DNA of 64,000 nucleotides. Origin: an uncultured Myxococcales bacterium (GTDB lineage: Bacteria; Myxococcota_A; UBA9042). Shown here in pieces: positions 35,009 through 43,750 of this stretch. Within the stretch, counting starts at the first letter, position 1. Each line of letters starts with the position of its first letter. The translations under genes were made by a program, and so were the position numbers. The notes beneath the pieces are model-generated. The model searched no databases, was not told where the DNA came from, and saw nothing but the letters and a program-made list of their open reading frames with translations. The stretch is from the NCBI GenBank assembly GCA_903924465.1, contig CAIYBN010000144.1, forward strand, positions 310,001 through 374,000. Reading direction: 5' to 3'.

Positions 35009-35359
35009 CTAACGTTGTTCGACGTGGACTTCGGCCGCGATCGGCATCGGCTCCGCTTCCGCCATCCGGCGCAGGATCGGCGCGAACGGCAGACCGAGGA
35101 CAGTGCCAAGGAATGCGCCGATGACCAGGAAGAAGAACAGCGAGGCGAACAGGCCGAGCGCCATGCCACCGCCGGTGACGATGCGCGCCAGAAGGGTCGG
35201 TTCCGCCGCGTTGCCGAAGAGCGCGGTCGACATGATGAGGCCCATGTAACCGCCGTACAGGATGCCAGGTACCGCGCCAGCGAATAGGTACGCGAGAAAG
35301 CTCGCGCCGGTGCCGATGTAAGTGGGGAGAAGCTGGATGTGGTTGCGATTGGTTTTCAT
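35009..35359 (-). CDS. Small two-helix membrane protein, copy 2 (unknown function)
   Basis: The 116-residue protein begins MKTNRNHIQLLPTYIG and has two Gly-rich membrane segments like its paralogue at 27774-28121; the proteins differ mainly by conservative changes and in the last dozen residues. The ATG at 35359 has AGAGGA before it and the longer open frame upstream is not used. It carries its own sigma-54 promoter (35411-35428) and enhancer-like repeats (35562-35600). It lies just upstream of the cytochrome operon in the same direction. The shared control and flanking position suggest a role with the cytochromes, for example as assembly factor, small subunit or membrane-stress protein; this is an inference. 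Confidence 0.72.
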   Translation of the reverse strand: MKTNRNHIQLLPTYIGTGASFLAYLFAGAVPGILYGGYMGLIMSTALFGNAAEPTLLARIVTGGGMALGLFASLFFFLVIGAFLGTVLGLPFAPILRRMAEAEPMPIAAEVHVEQR

Positions 35360-35410
35360 GGGGTCCTCTTTTCGGGTGGCGCCGTTTCGTTCGCGCCTGT
35401 CCCTATGCCT

Positions 35411-35428
35411 AAGCAAGGACCGTGCCAA
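35411..35428 (-). promoter_or_regulatory. Sigma-54 promoter of small membrane gene copy 2
   Basis: Minus-strand sequence TTGGCACGGTCCTTGCTT is a near-perfect sigma-54 site and differs from the copy-1 promoter by one base. Conservation continues over the flanks (AACTTGGCAC and TTGCTTAGG in both). The ATG at 35359 is about 50 bases downstream of the -12 element. Confidence 0.88.
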
Positions 35429-35503
35429 GTTGCGTTGTCTCATTATTTCAAGCTATTACCAGACACGCGCGTCCTCCGGTTGTCGGAGAACCGCGGCGAA
35501 GCC

Positions 35504-35600
35504 TGTCGGCAAGTGCCGACCAGACGTGCAATTATCCAATGATTGCGCTTTGTTGTCGTGGTGTCTGGAGAGCCGGACGGTCTGTCGCCAGTCTCCGACA
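35504..35600. promoter_or_regulatory. Inverted-repeat sites, putative NtrC-type enhancer B
   Basis: A tandem pair starts at 35562 (TGTCT-N8-GGACG) and 35583 (TGTCG-N8-CGACA), again 21 bp apart, as at 28324-28362. A further site TGTCG-N8-CGACC lies at 35504-35521. The block is 75-175 bp upstream of the sigma-54 promoter at 35411-35428 and ends nine bases before the neighbouring peptidase gene. Confidence 0.62.
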
Positions 35601-35608
35601 CCCGAACG

Positions 35609-36553
35609 CTACCGCGCGAACGCGTCCGTCGCAGCGATCAATTTGTCGACAATGCCCGCTTCCAACGCCGAATGGCCGGCGTCCGCGATGATGTCGAGGG
35701 TCGCCTCGGGCCATGCCTGGTGCAAGTCCCACGCCGAGCGCAGCGGACAGACGACGTCGTAGCGGCCCTGGACGATCACACAGGGAATGTGGCGAATCTT
35801 GCCGACGTTGCGCAGCAGCTGATCATCGTGATCAAACCACGCGCCGTTGACGAAGTAGTGCGCCTCGATGCGTGCGAAAGCCAAGGCGAAATCGTCCTCG
35901 GCGTAGTGGTGCAGCATCGCTGGGTCGGTGTACAGGCGACTCGTCGCGCCTTCCCAGATACTCCAGGCCTTGGCCGCCGCCAGCTGCACCGTCCGATCCG
36001 GGTGCGTCAGCCGTCGGTAGTACGCGCCCATCAGGTCGCCGCGCTCGACTTCCGGGATGGCCGCCAGGTACTGGTCCCACGCATCCGGATAGATCCAGCT
36101 CGCGCCACCTTGATAGAACCACTCCAACTCCTTGCGACGAATCAGGAAGATTCCGCGCAGCACCAGTTCCGTCACGTGTTCGGGATGCGACTCGGCGTAC
36201 GCCAGCGCCAGCGTCGAGCCCCACGAGCCGCCAAAGACCTGCCAGCCGCCGATGCCCAGGTGCGCGCGCAGCTTCTCCATGTCGGCGACCAAATCCCACG
36301 TCGTGTTGTCGCGCAGTTCTGCGTGCGGCGTCGACCGGCCACAGCCGCGCTGGTCAAACAGCACAATGCGGTAACGCGCGGGGTCAAAAAACTGCCGATG
36401 CCACGCGTCGCAACCACCGCCTGGACCGCCATGGACAAAGACCACCGGCTTGCCGCGCGGATTGCCGGCCTGCTCATAGTACAGCGTGTGCAAAGGCGAT
36501 ACCGCCAATCGGCCGGCGTCATAGGGTTCAATCGGCGGGTAGAACGTGCGCAT
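35609..36553 (-). CDS. pip: Proline iminopeptidase (prolyl aminopeptidase)
   Basis: The start is the ATG at 36553 (314 aa); the very long open frame upstream of it is a shadow of the ABC transporter gene. It has the alpha/beta-hydrolase family S33 features: HGGPGGGCD for the oxyanion hole, FDQRGCGRSTPH, the nucleophile elbow GGSWGSTLAL and a late ADAGHSA with the catalytic His. It removes N-terminal proline from peptides in the cytoplasm. The length is normal. Its 3' end borders the enhancer-like repeats of the sigma-54 regulon but it is probably not part of it. Confidence 0.93.
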   Translation of the reverse strand: MRTFYPPIEPYDAGRLAVSPLHTLYYEQAGNPRGKPVVFVHGGPGGGCDAWHRQFFDPARYRIVLFDQRGCGRSTPHAELRDNTTWDLVADMEKLRAHLGIGGWQVFGGSWGSTLALAYAESHPEHVTELVLRGIFLIRRKELEWFYQGGASWIYPDAWDQYLAAIPEVERGDLMGAYYRRLTHPDRTVQLAAAKAWSIWEGATSRLYTDPAMLHHYAEDDFALAFARIEAHYFVNGAWFDHDDQLLRNVGKIRHIPCVIVQGRYDVVCPLRSAWDLHQAWPEATLDIIADAGHSALEAGIVDKLIAATDAFAR

Positions 36554-36781
36554 GCGGGGCTCCAGACCGTGAAGAACGGCGCGCGGATTGTGGCAAAGGC
36601 GGGCCAGCGGGCGCAAGGGCGGCACCGGCAACACCTCTGTAGGGGGCTCATCACGACCGCAACGAAAACACCGCTGTCGTTGTTGCAAAGATCCGCGGGT
36701 TTTCCAGCCCGTCCTTGGCCAAATCGCCGTGCGCAGGTACAGTCGCCGCCTCGCTCGCCCATTGCGGGCCACCTGCTGGGC

Positions 36782-38641
36782 ATGCTCCGACTCTTCTTCG
36801 ACCGCTATGCCCGCCGCTACGCGCTCATCTACGCCGCAGGCCTCGCTTTTCTGGTGGCGACCATCGGTCTGACGGTCGCCATTCCGGCGCTGCAGAAGAA
36901 CGTATTCGACGCGTTGACCGCGCTCGACTCGATCCGCCAAATGCTGCCTTTTGCCGCGCTGTTGCCGGCACTTGGACCTGCGCAAATCGTCACCCTGGAC
37001 ACCATCCGGCCGCTGGTCTGGCTGATCGCCGCCGCTGCCGTGCTGGTGATTTTCGTCCGCACGCTGTCGCGCATCCTGTTTTTCAACCCGGGCCGCGCCA
37101 TCGAGTTCCGCATCCGCAATGACATGCTGCAGCGCCTGCTCGGCATGTCCCCACAATTCTTCAAGTCCTGGAGCATCGGCGACATCATGGCCCGCGCTGG
37201 CGACGACGCGACCTTCGTGCGCGCGTTTGTCGGTTTCGCCGCGATCATGGTGCTGAACATCCTTGTGGCCTCGACCTGGGCGCTGATCCGCATGGTCCGC
37301 ACCGATGCCTGGCTGACCCTCTACTGCGTGCTGCCGCTGCTGATCGCGGTCGTGGCGCTGCGCCTGGGCGTTTCGCGCACCTTTGGCATGATGACCGAGA
37401 CGCAGAAAGCGCTGGGCCGGCTGAGCAATACGGTGCTGGAGACCTACAAGGGCATCAACGTGGTGCAAGGCGCCGCGGCCGAACACGCGTTTCTCGCCAA
37501 GTTCGACGTCGACAACGACGCGTTCACCTCGCTCAACCTGCGCGTCGTGGCGATTCGCACCTTCCTGATGCCGATCGTCGCGGTGGTCGGCAACATCTGC
37601 ATCTTCTTCCTGCTGCTCATCGGCGGCCAGCACGTCGCCGAGAACCGCATGACGCTGGGCGACGTGGCGGCGTACGCGTCCTATGTGGCGATCCTGGTCA
37701 CGTCGCTGGCCAGCGGTGGCTGGGTGATCGGCGTGTTGCAACGCGGCGTGGTGTCGCTGCGCCGGGTGTGGGAAGTGTTGGAGCTGCAGCCGGACATGAC
37801 GGTGGGCGATGTCCCACTGCCCATGGGAGGACGCGGTATTCACCTGCGCATCCAGCATCTCAGCTACCGTCACCCGGACGCCACACCGGACGCGCCGCTG
37901 GTGCTCGACGATCTCTCGCTCGACCTGCCACCGGGCCAAGTGCTGGGCGTGTACGGTGCTGTGGGTGCAGGCAAGTCGACGCTGGTGTCCATCCTGGCGC
38001 GGTTGCACCGGCCGCCGCCGCGCACCGTGACGCTGGACGGTGTGGACCTGCTGGACGCGGCGCGAGAGGACCTGCGGCGTGCCGTGGCGGTTGTGCCACA
38101 GGACGCGTTCCTGTTTTCGCGCTCGGTGCGGGAGAACATCGGTTACATCGATCGTGTGGCCGATATCGATGACGCGCGGATCCAGGAGGCCGTGCAAAAA
38201 GCTTGTCTGCAAGGCGATATCGCCCGTCTGCCGCAAGGGCTCGACACGATCGTGGGGGAACGGGGGCAGACGTTGTCCGGCGGGCAACGGCAGCGGGTGC
38301 AACTGGCTCGTGCGTTCTATCGCGGCTATCGGCTGCTGATCCTGGACGACGTGCTGTCGGCGGTGGACCACGACACGGAGGCCAAGCTGCTGGCGGCGAT
38401 CCAGGCGGATATCGTCGCGAAAGGCACGAGCGCGGTGCTGATCTCTCACCGGCTCTCCGCGATCGCGGCGGCGAGCGAAATCGTCGTGCTGGAACACGGC
38501 CGAATCGCCGAGCGCGGCACGCACGCGCAGTTGCTCGCGCAGGCGGGGACGTACGCGCGGGTGTGGGCAGCGCAATCGACCGAAGGCGCGGACGAGGAAC
38601 GGTTGGATCAGCCCAATGCCGACCTGGCGGCTTTGGCGTAA
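36782..38641 (+). CDS. ABC exporter half-transporter (permease-ATPase fusion)
   Basis: The ATG at 36782 gives 619 residues: an ABC type-1 membrane domain (about residues 1-330, six predicted helices, with FFKSWSIGDIMARAGDD) and an ATPase domain with Walker A GAVGAGKST, Q-loop VVPQDAFLFSRSV, signature LSGGQRQRV, Walker B LLILDDVLSAVD and the switch His in ISHRLSA. It would act as a homodimer or with another half-transporter to export a lipid, peptide or drug; the substrate is unknown. Its 3' end overlaps the convergent flavoenzyme gene by 34 bases. Confidence 0.92.
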   Translation: MLRLFFDRYARRYALIYAAGLAFLVATIGLTVAIPALQKNVFDALTALDSIRQMLPFAALLPALGPAQIVTLDTIRPLVWLIAAAAVLVIFVRTLSRILFFNPGRAIEFRIRNDMLQRLLGMSPQFFKSWSIGDIMARAGDDATFVRAFVGFAAIMVLNILVASTWALIRMVRTDAWLTLYCVLPLLIAVVALRLGVSRTFGMMTETQKALGRLSNTVLETYKGINVVQGAAAEHAFLAKFDVDNDAFTSLNLRVVAIRTFLMPIVAVVGNICIFFLLLIGGQHVAENRMTLGDVAAYASYVAILVTSLASGGWVIGVLQRGVVSLRRVWEVLELQPDMTVGDVPLPMGGRGIHLRIQHLSYRHPDATPDAPLVLDDLSLDLPPGQVLGVYGAVGAGKSTLVSILARLHRPPPRTVTLDGVDLLDAAREDLRRAVAVVPQDAFLFSRSVRENIGYIDRVADIDDARIQEAVQKACLQGDIARLPQGLDTIVGERGQTLSGGQRQRVQLARAFYRGYRLLILDDVLSAVDHDTEAKLLAAIQADIVAKGTSAVLISHRLSAIAAASEIVVLEHGRIAERGTHAQLLAQAGTYARVWAAQSTEGADEERLDQPNADLAALA

Positions 38642-39597
38642 CGCTGCACGATTTCTCCCGCCGCCTCAATCGCCTGAATCCCCTGCACCGACTTGCCCGC
38701 CTGGAAATACTCCTGATATGCCGACCCGCGCTGCTGCGCTTCCTTCAGCTTCCACGCCGACTGCAGCGAGTAGAACATCCGCATGTAGTGCTTGGTCCGC
38801 GAATGCTTGAGCAGCAGCCGCGCCAGCGGTCCCGCCTTGGTGCCAATGCGTTCAATGTACGGCGTCTTGATCACCGACACCGGCACGCCCGACAGCTTGT
38901 CCGTCAGCACGATGTCGTCCGCCTGGGCTTTGAGGATCGCCTGCTTGTAGTCCGCGTGCGATGAGCATTCCGTCGTCGCGATGAACCGCGTGCCCAGCTG
39001 CGCACCGGCGTAGCCCATCTTCAACACGTCCACAAAGCCCTGCTCATCGCCGATACCGCCCGCGGCCACGATCGGCAATTCCAGATCGCTCAGCTCCGCC
39101 AGCAACGCCTGCGGTGTCTTTTGCCCGGCGTGGCCGCCCGCGCGGTTGTTCACCGCGATCAGCCCGTGCACGCCGGCCTTCTTGGCAATCAGCGCCCACT
39201 TGCGCTCCGTGATGTCGTGATAGACCACGCCGCCAAACGGCTTCACGCGGTCGACGACCCACTTGGGATTACCCAGCGACGTCACAAAGAACCGCACGCC
39301 TTCTTCCAGCGCGATGTCGAGCCAGTTGCTCATGCGGTCCAGATAGACCTTGGACGATTTCTCCGTCAGCACGTTCATGCCCACCGGCTTGTTCGTCACC
39401 GACTTGATCTTCTGCAGCGCGGCGCGGAAGTCCTGCTTGCCGACAAAGGTCAGGCTGATCGGCTGGATGATGCCGATGCCACCCGCGGCGGAGACAGCGG
39501 CGACGAGCTCCCAGTTGCTGCAGGGGTACATGGCGCCGCAGATGAGCGGTATCTCGATTTTGGCGTCGTGGGTGAGGGCAGTTTGCAGGGCGGGCAT
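38608..39597 (-). CDS. Nitronate monooxygenase / NAD(P)H-dependent flavin oxidoreductase family
   Basis: The ATG at 39597 is preferred (329 aa). The TIM-barrel FMN enzyme shows PLICGAMYPCSNWELVAAVS, SAAGGIGIIQ, NNRAGGHAG and LPIVAAGGIGDEQGF, then LGTRFIATTE, all typical of the 2-nitropropane dioxygenase-like group. Such enzymes oxidise nitronates or reduce enoyl-type substrates; enoyl-ACP reductase II (FabK) is a relative and cannot be ruled out. It lies 63 bases downstream of bioA on the same strand, so it could be at the end of the biotin transcript. Confidence 0.82.
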   Translation of the reverse strand: MPALQTALTHDAKIEIPLICGAMYPCSNWELVAAVSAAGGIGIIQPISLTFVGKQDFRAALQKIKSVTNKPVGMNVLTEKSSKVYLDRMSNWLDIALEEGVRFFVTSLGNPKWVVDRVKPFGGVVYHDITERKWALIAKKAGVHGLIAVNNRAGGHAGQKTPQALLAELSDLELPIVAAGGIGDEQGFVDVLKMGYAGAQLGTRFIATTECSSHADYKQAILKAQADDIVLTDKLSGVPVSVIKTPYIERIGTKAGPLARLLLKHSRTKHYMRMFYSLQSAWKLKEAQQRGSAYQEYFQAGKSVQGIQAIEAAGEIVQRYAKAARSALG

Positions 39598-39660
39598 GGC
39601 TGGGCTCCGGTAAAAAGGGCGGATAGGCTCGCACAAACCTGCCGCGGCGTCACCGCCCGA

Positions 39661-40962
39661 TCAGGCTGCGCCGGCCAACCCGGTGGCGATGATGTCCCAC
39701 GCGCGAGCGACATCAGCCAGATCGGAACCGAGCGGCGGCATGGTGTAGAGCACCGGGCCCAGCGGCCGGATGAGCACGCCGTGCTGGAGGCAATGGTCGC
39801 GCACCTGCTGCGATCGCAGCGCATCGTGGTAGCCGCCGCCGTGCAGCTCCACGACGCCGATTCCCCCCAGCCAGCGCACCGCGCGCACGCCCGGAAGGCC
39901 GGACAAGGGCGGAAGGAAGTCGCGGTAGAAGCGATGCAACTCGGCGGTCTTTTCCAGCAAGTGCTCGTCTTCGGCGACGCGCAGGCTGGCCAGCGCGACG
40001 GCGCAGGCAATGGGATTCGCGGTGAAACTGTGGCCGTGCAACAACGCGCGGCGCGCATCGGGGCCCAGAAAGGCGGCAAAGATCGTCTCGGTGGCCAACG
40101 TTGCCGCCAGGGGCAGCATGCCGCCCGTCAAGCCCTTGGCCAGGCACAGGATATCCGGCTCCAGACGGGCATGGGTACTCGCGAACAACGCGCCGGTGCG
40201 GCCAAAGCCGGTCATCACTTCGTCGGCGATCACCAGGCCGCCGCGCGCGCGGACACGCTCGGCTACAGCGCGCAGGAACGCGGGCGGATGAAAGCGCATG
40301 CCGCCCGCACCTTGCACGATCGGCTCGACGATGATCGCCGCAAGCGTATCGCCCTGCGTCGCCAGCAGCCGGTCCAGCTCCGTCAGGGCAGGCGCCATGT
40401 CCGCATCTGCCAGCAACGGATCGCCGTCCACCACCGGCACGGGCACGCGCGCGACCGGCCAGAGCAGCGGCGCGAAAGGGCCGGCGAAATCGGCAGGATC
40501 GCCAACCGACATCGCGCCAATCGTGTCGCCGTGGTAACCCGCTTCCAAAGCGAGAAACCGCGTGCGTTGCGGCTGACCGTTTTGCGCGTGGTACTGCACG
40601 GCCATCTTCAGCGCCACTTCGACCGCTGTGGAGCCATCATCCGAGTAGAAGACCCGCTTCAACCCAGCCGGCGCGCGCGCCACCAGCTGTTCGGCCAGTT
40701 CCACTGCGCCCGGATGCGTGCAACCGGCAAAAAGCACGTGATCCAAACGCGCGGCTTGTTCGGCGATCGCCGCGACCAAACGTGGATGGCTGTGGCCGAT
40801 GAGACACGTCCACCAGGAACTGATGGCATCAAAGACCCGCGTGCCATCGGCCAGGTACAGCCAGGAACCCTGAGCGCCGACTACTGGCAAGGGCGGCTGT
40901 GCGGTTGCGGCTTGGGTAAATGGATGCCAGACAACGGCGCGATCGCGATCGGTGAGGCTCAT
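39661..40962 (-). CDS. bioA: Adenosylmethionine-8-amino-7-oxononanoate aminotransferase
   Basis: The ATG at 40962 overlaps the bioD stop by four bases, so the longer open frame upstream is not used. The 433-residue PLP enzyme shows VWHPFTQ near the N-terminus, SSWWTCLIGHSHPRL, YHGDTIGAMSVG, the DEVMTGFGRTG segment and CLAKGLTGG with the PLP-binding lysine. It uses S-adenosylmethionine as amino donor to make 7,8-diaminononanoate. Last gene of bioB-bioF-bioD-bioA. Confidence 0.95.
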   Translation of the reverse strand: MSLTDRDRAVVWHPFTQAATAQPPLPVVGAQGSWLYLADGTRVFDAISSWWTCLIGHSHPRLVAAIAEQAARLDHVLFAGCTHPGAVELAEQLVARAPAGLKRVFYSDDGSTAVEVALKMAVQYHAQNGQPQRTRFLALEAGYHGDTIGAMSVGDPADFAGPFAPLLWPVARVPVPVVDGDPLLADADMAPALTELDRLLATQGDTLAAIIVEPIVQGAGGMRFHPPAFLRAVAERVRARGGLVIADEVMTGFGRTGALFASTHARLEPDILCLAKGLTGGMLPLAATLATETIFAAFLGPDARRALLHGHSFTANPIACAVALASLRVAEDEHLLEKTAELHRFYRDFLPPLSGLPGVRAVRWLGGIGVVELHGGGYHDALRSQQVRDHCLQHGVLIRPLGPVLYTMPPLGSDLADVARAWDIIATGLAGAA

Positions 40963-41606
40963 GAGAGGATCTCCCGCAGGGCCGTGCGCAGTCGTTCGCC
41001 GTGAGGAACCGGAGGCGTGTCCGGCTGACATTCCGGCAAACGGCCGACCACCGGCACGCGCGCGTGCACGCGAAGCGCCGACTCCAGCGACGGATCGGCA
41101 TCGCCCGACAGCAGGAAGCCCACGGTCGGCACGCCCGAGTCCCGCAGCACCCGCTCCGTCAGCAACGCGTGGTTGATCGCGCCCAGTTTGACCCGCACGA
41201 CGATCAGCACCGGCAACGCCAGGGCTCGCGCCAGATCCAGCATGGTTTCGCGATCGTTGAGCGGCGTGAGCAGCCCGCCCGCGCCTTCAACCACGGCAAA
41301 GACGCCTGCGCCGAGCATATGGGCGGCCTGCTGACGAAGCGTCGCCAGTTCGATGCGCTGCCCCGCCGCCTGTGCAGCAAAATGTGGACTCACCGCCGCG
41401 TCCAGACGCACCCCCACATCCGGCGCCTGCACGGCCGACACGTTGGCCAACTGGCGCACCATAGCCGTGTCACCCGGATCGTCCGCCAGCCCGGTCTGCA
41501 CCGGCTTCCAATAGCGCCAATCCGCGGGCGCACCGGCCAGCAGCGCCGCACACACGCGGGTCTTGCCCACGTCGGTGTCCGTGCCGGTGACAAAAATACC
41601 GCGCAT
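40959..41606 (-). CDS. bioD: Dethiobiotin synthetase
   Basis: The 215-residue ATP-dependent enzyme starts with the P-loop FVTGTDTDVGKTRV (about residues 5-18). It also has YWKPVQTG and VEGAGGLLTPL, the standard motifs for binding ATP, CO2 and diaminononanoate. It closes the ureido ring of dethiobiotin. It starts directly after the bioF stop codon and ends overlapping bioA, so it is fully embedded in the biotin operon. The length is slightly below average but complete. Confidence 0.95.
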   Translation of the reverse strand: MRGIFVTGTDTDVGKTRVCAALLAGAPADWRYWKPVQTGLADDPGDTAMVRQLANVSAVQAPDVGVRLDAAVSPHFAAQAAGQRIELATLRQQAAHMLGAGVFAVVEGAGGLLTPLNDRETMLDLARALALPVLIVVRVKLGAINHALLTERVLRDSGVPTVGFLLSGDADPSLESALRVHARVPVVGRLPECQPDTPPVPHGERLRTALREILS

Positions 41607-42737
41607 TCAGGCCTTGCTCGCGTGGAAGGTGACGCGTTCGGCCAGGCGCTGTACGTCCACATCCGCCAGCGGCGCGCGGACCACGAGACGCAGCCGGGAA
41701 GTTCCTTGCGGCACGGTGGGGGGACGCACGGCGCGCACATCGAAACCCTCGTCACGCAGCGCTTGGGCGACCATCAGCGCCCGTTCCGGCGCTCCGAGCA
41801 CGACGGGCACGATGCAGGACGCGCTGCCATCCAGATCCAGACCCGCCGCCTGCAGTCGGTCCCGTAGCCACCGCGCCTTCGCGTGCAGCGCAGCCACCAC
41901 CGCGCCATCCCGCCGCAGCCGTTCGAGCACCGCCAGCAGGCCGCCGACCATCGCTGGCGCCACCGCGGTCGAATAGACAAAGCTGCGAGCGTGGTTCAAC
42001 AAGTGCTGGATCAACGCGTCCGGCCCGGCAATCCAGGCACCGCTCACCCCCAGCGCCTTGCCACCCGTGTGCAGCGTGCACAGCACCTGATTTTGCAGTC
42101 CAAGCTCCGCCACACGACCCGCGCCGTCGGGGCCGTAGAGACCGGTCGCATGCGCCTCGTCGACCACCACCAGTGCGTCGTGCGCCGCGGCCAGTTGGCA
42201 GATCGCCGCAAGATCACTCAGTTGTCCCGACATGGACTGCACCGACTCGATGGCAATGAACGTCCGGCCCATGCGCGGTTCCTGAAGCAGTCGCGCGAGG
42301 TCGGCCTGATCGTCGAATACCACCCGCCGCGCCTTGCTCAGTCGCAGGCCGTCGATGATGCTGGCGTGGTTGGCGGCGTGAGAGAAGACGCAGTCATCCT
42401 GGCCGACGAGCGCTGGCCACAGGCCGGTGTTGGCTGCCCAGCCGGAGCTGAACAGCAAAGCCGCGTCCCGTTGCGAGAACGCCGCCAGCGCCGCTTCTGC
42501 CTGCGCATGGATGTCCAGATGGCCGCGCAACAGCCGCGCCGCACCTGCGCCCGCGCCGTGCCGTTCCACAAATGCCGCGGTTTCAGCCGCCAGCCGCGGG
42601 TCCTGGGCATAGCCGAGGTAATCGTTGGACGTGACATCCACGCCAGCCGGCAAGGCCAGCGCGCGCAGCAGACCCGCGGCTTCGCGCTGCGCCAGGCCGG
42701 CTGTCAGATCGGCCAAAAAGCGCGCCTGGACCGTCAT
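41607..42737 (-). CDS. bioF: 8-amino-7-oxononanoate synthase
   Basis: The 376-residue PLP enzyme of the alpha-oxoamine synthase family joins pimeloyl thioester with alanine. Visible features are SNDYLGYAQDPRL, GAGAARLLRGHLDIHAQAE, DEAHATGLYGPDGAG and TLHTGGKALGVSGAW, with the PLP lysine in HTGGKALG. Its start overlaps the bioB stop by four bases and bioD follows without a gap. The enzyme is normal in length. Confidence 0.95.
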   Translation of the reverse strand: MTVQARFLADLTAGLAQREAAGLLRALALPAGVDVTSNDYLGYAQDPRLAAETAAFVERHGAGAGAARLLRGHLDIHAQAEAALAAFSQRDAALLFSSGWAANTGLWPALVGQDDCVFSHAANHASIIDGLRLSKARRVVFDDQADLARLLQEPRMGRTFIAIESVQSMSGQLSDLAAICQLAAAHDALVVVDEAHATGLYGPDGAGRVAELGLQNQVLCTLHTGGKALGVSGAWIAGPDALIQHLLNHARSFVYSTAVAPAMVGGLLAVLERLRRDGAVVAALHAKARWLRDRLQAAGLDLDGSASCIVPVVLGAPERALMVAQALRDEGFDVRAVRPPTVPQGTSRLRLVVRAPLADVDVQRLAERVTFHASKA

Positions 42738-43681
42738 GCCGCGTGCAACCCGAGGTCGTGCAACAGTTTCTCATCAGCGGCAATCTGTGGATTGCTGGTC
42801 GTCAGCAGCTGATCGCCAAAGAAGATGGAATTCGCGCCCGCGAGAAAGCACAGCGCTTGCGCCTCGCGGCTCAGATCGCTGCGCCCCGCCGACAGGCGCA
42901 CGCGCGACTTGGGCATCAACAGGCGCGCCACCGCTACCGCGCGGACCAGTTCCAGCGGGTCCAGATCCGGCGCGTCCGCGAGCGGCGTCCCCGGCACCCG
43001 AACCAGCACGTTCAACGGCACCGATTCCGGCTGCGGGTCCAGGTTGGCCAGTGACTGCAAGAGCAAGCAGCGATCGCGCGACGTCTCGCCCATACCGAGG
43101 ATACCGCCACAGCAGGCCTGCAATCCGGCTTGCTGGACGTTGGCCAGCGTTTGCAGGCGATCCTGATAGGTGCGGGTCGAGATGATCGCGCCGTAGTGCT
43201 CGCTCGACGTGTCCAGGTTGTGGTTATACGCCGTGAGGCCCGCCGCCTTGAGTCGCTGCGCCTGTTCGACCGTCACCATCCCGAGCGTCACGCAGGCTTC
43301 CAGGCCCATGCCGGAAACGGCCTCGACCATCGCGATCACGCTGTCGAACTGCGCGCCATCCTTGACTTCCCGCCACGCCGCGCCCATGCAAAACCGTGAC
43401 GCGCCGGAGTCCTTGGCGCGCTGAGCCGCCAGACGCACATCGCCGAGGCTCATCATGCCCTGGGACTTGCGCGCCGGGCCATCGTGGTGGGCACTTTGCG
43501 GGCAATAGCCACAATTTTCGCTGCAACCGCCGGTCTTGACCGACACCAGAGTGCTGCGCTGGATCGCCAGCGGATCGTGATGCTGTCGGTGCAAGGCTGC
43601 TGCCTGCCACACCAGTTCCAGCAGCGGCTGTTGGTACAGCGCGACCACTTCATCCAAATTCCAGTCGTGGCGAATCGTCAT
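42734..43681 (-). CDS. bioB: Biotin synthase (radical SAM)
   Basis: The ATG at 43681 has a GGAG upstream; the longer frame is unlikely. The 315-residue enzyme carries the radical-SAM cluster motif CSENCGYC and the second-cluster ligands in conserved places (FCMGAAWR, NHNLDTS, and SAGRSDLS). It inserts sulfur into dethiobiotin. First gene of bioBFDA. bioC and bioH, needed to make the pimeloyl moiety in many bacteria, are not present here. The gltB stop lies 69 bases upstream on the same strand; I see no clear promoter or BirA-type operator in that gap. Confidence 0.96.
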   Translation of the reverse strand: MTIRHDWNLDEVVALYQQPLLELVWQAAALHRQHHDPLAIQRSTLVSVKTGGCSENCGYCPQSAHHDGPARKSQGMMSLGDVRLAAQRAKDSGASRFCMGAAWREVKDGAQFDSVIAMVEAVSGMGLEACVTLGMVTVEQAQRLKAAGLTAYNHNLDTSSEHYGAIISTRTYQDRLQTLANVQQAGLQACCGGILGMGETSRDRCLLLQSLANLDPQPESVPLNVLVRVPGTPLADAPDLDPLELVRAVAVARLLMPKSRVRLSAGRSDLSREAQALCFLAGANSIFFGDQLLTTSNPQIAADEKLLHDLGLHAA

Positions 43682-43750
43682 GCAAGGCTCCAGCGCCAAA
43701 GTGGCGGGACGCGGGGTATGGTGCGGCCAATGGTGGGGCGCAGGCAAGGG

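Noticed and set aside
27774-35359. Composite transposon or insertion element bounded by the two small membrane genes
   Set aside because: The repeats are coding genes with regulated promoters, and no transposase, terminal inverted repeat or target duplication is visible.
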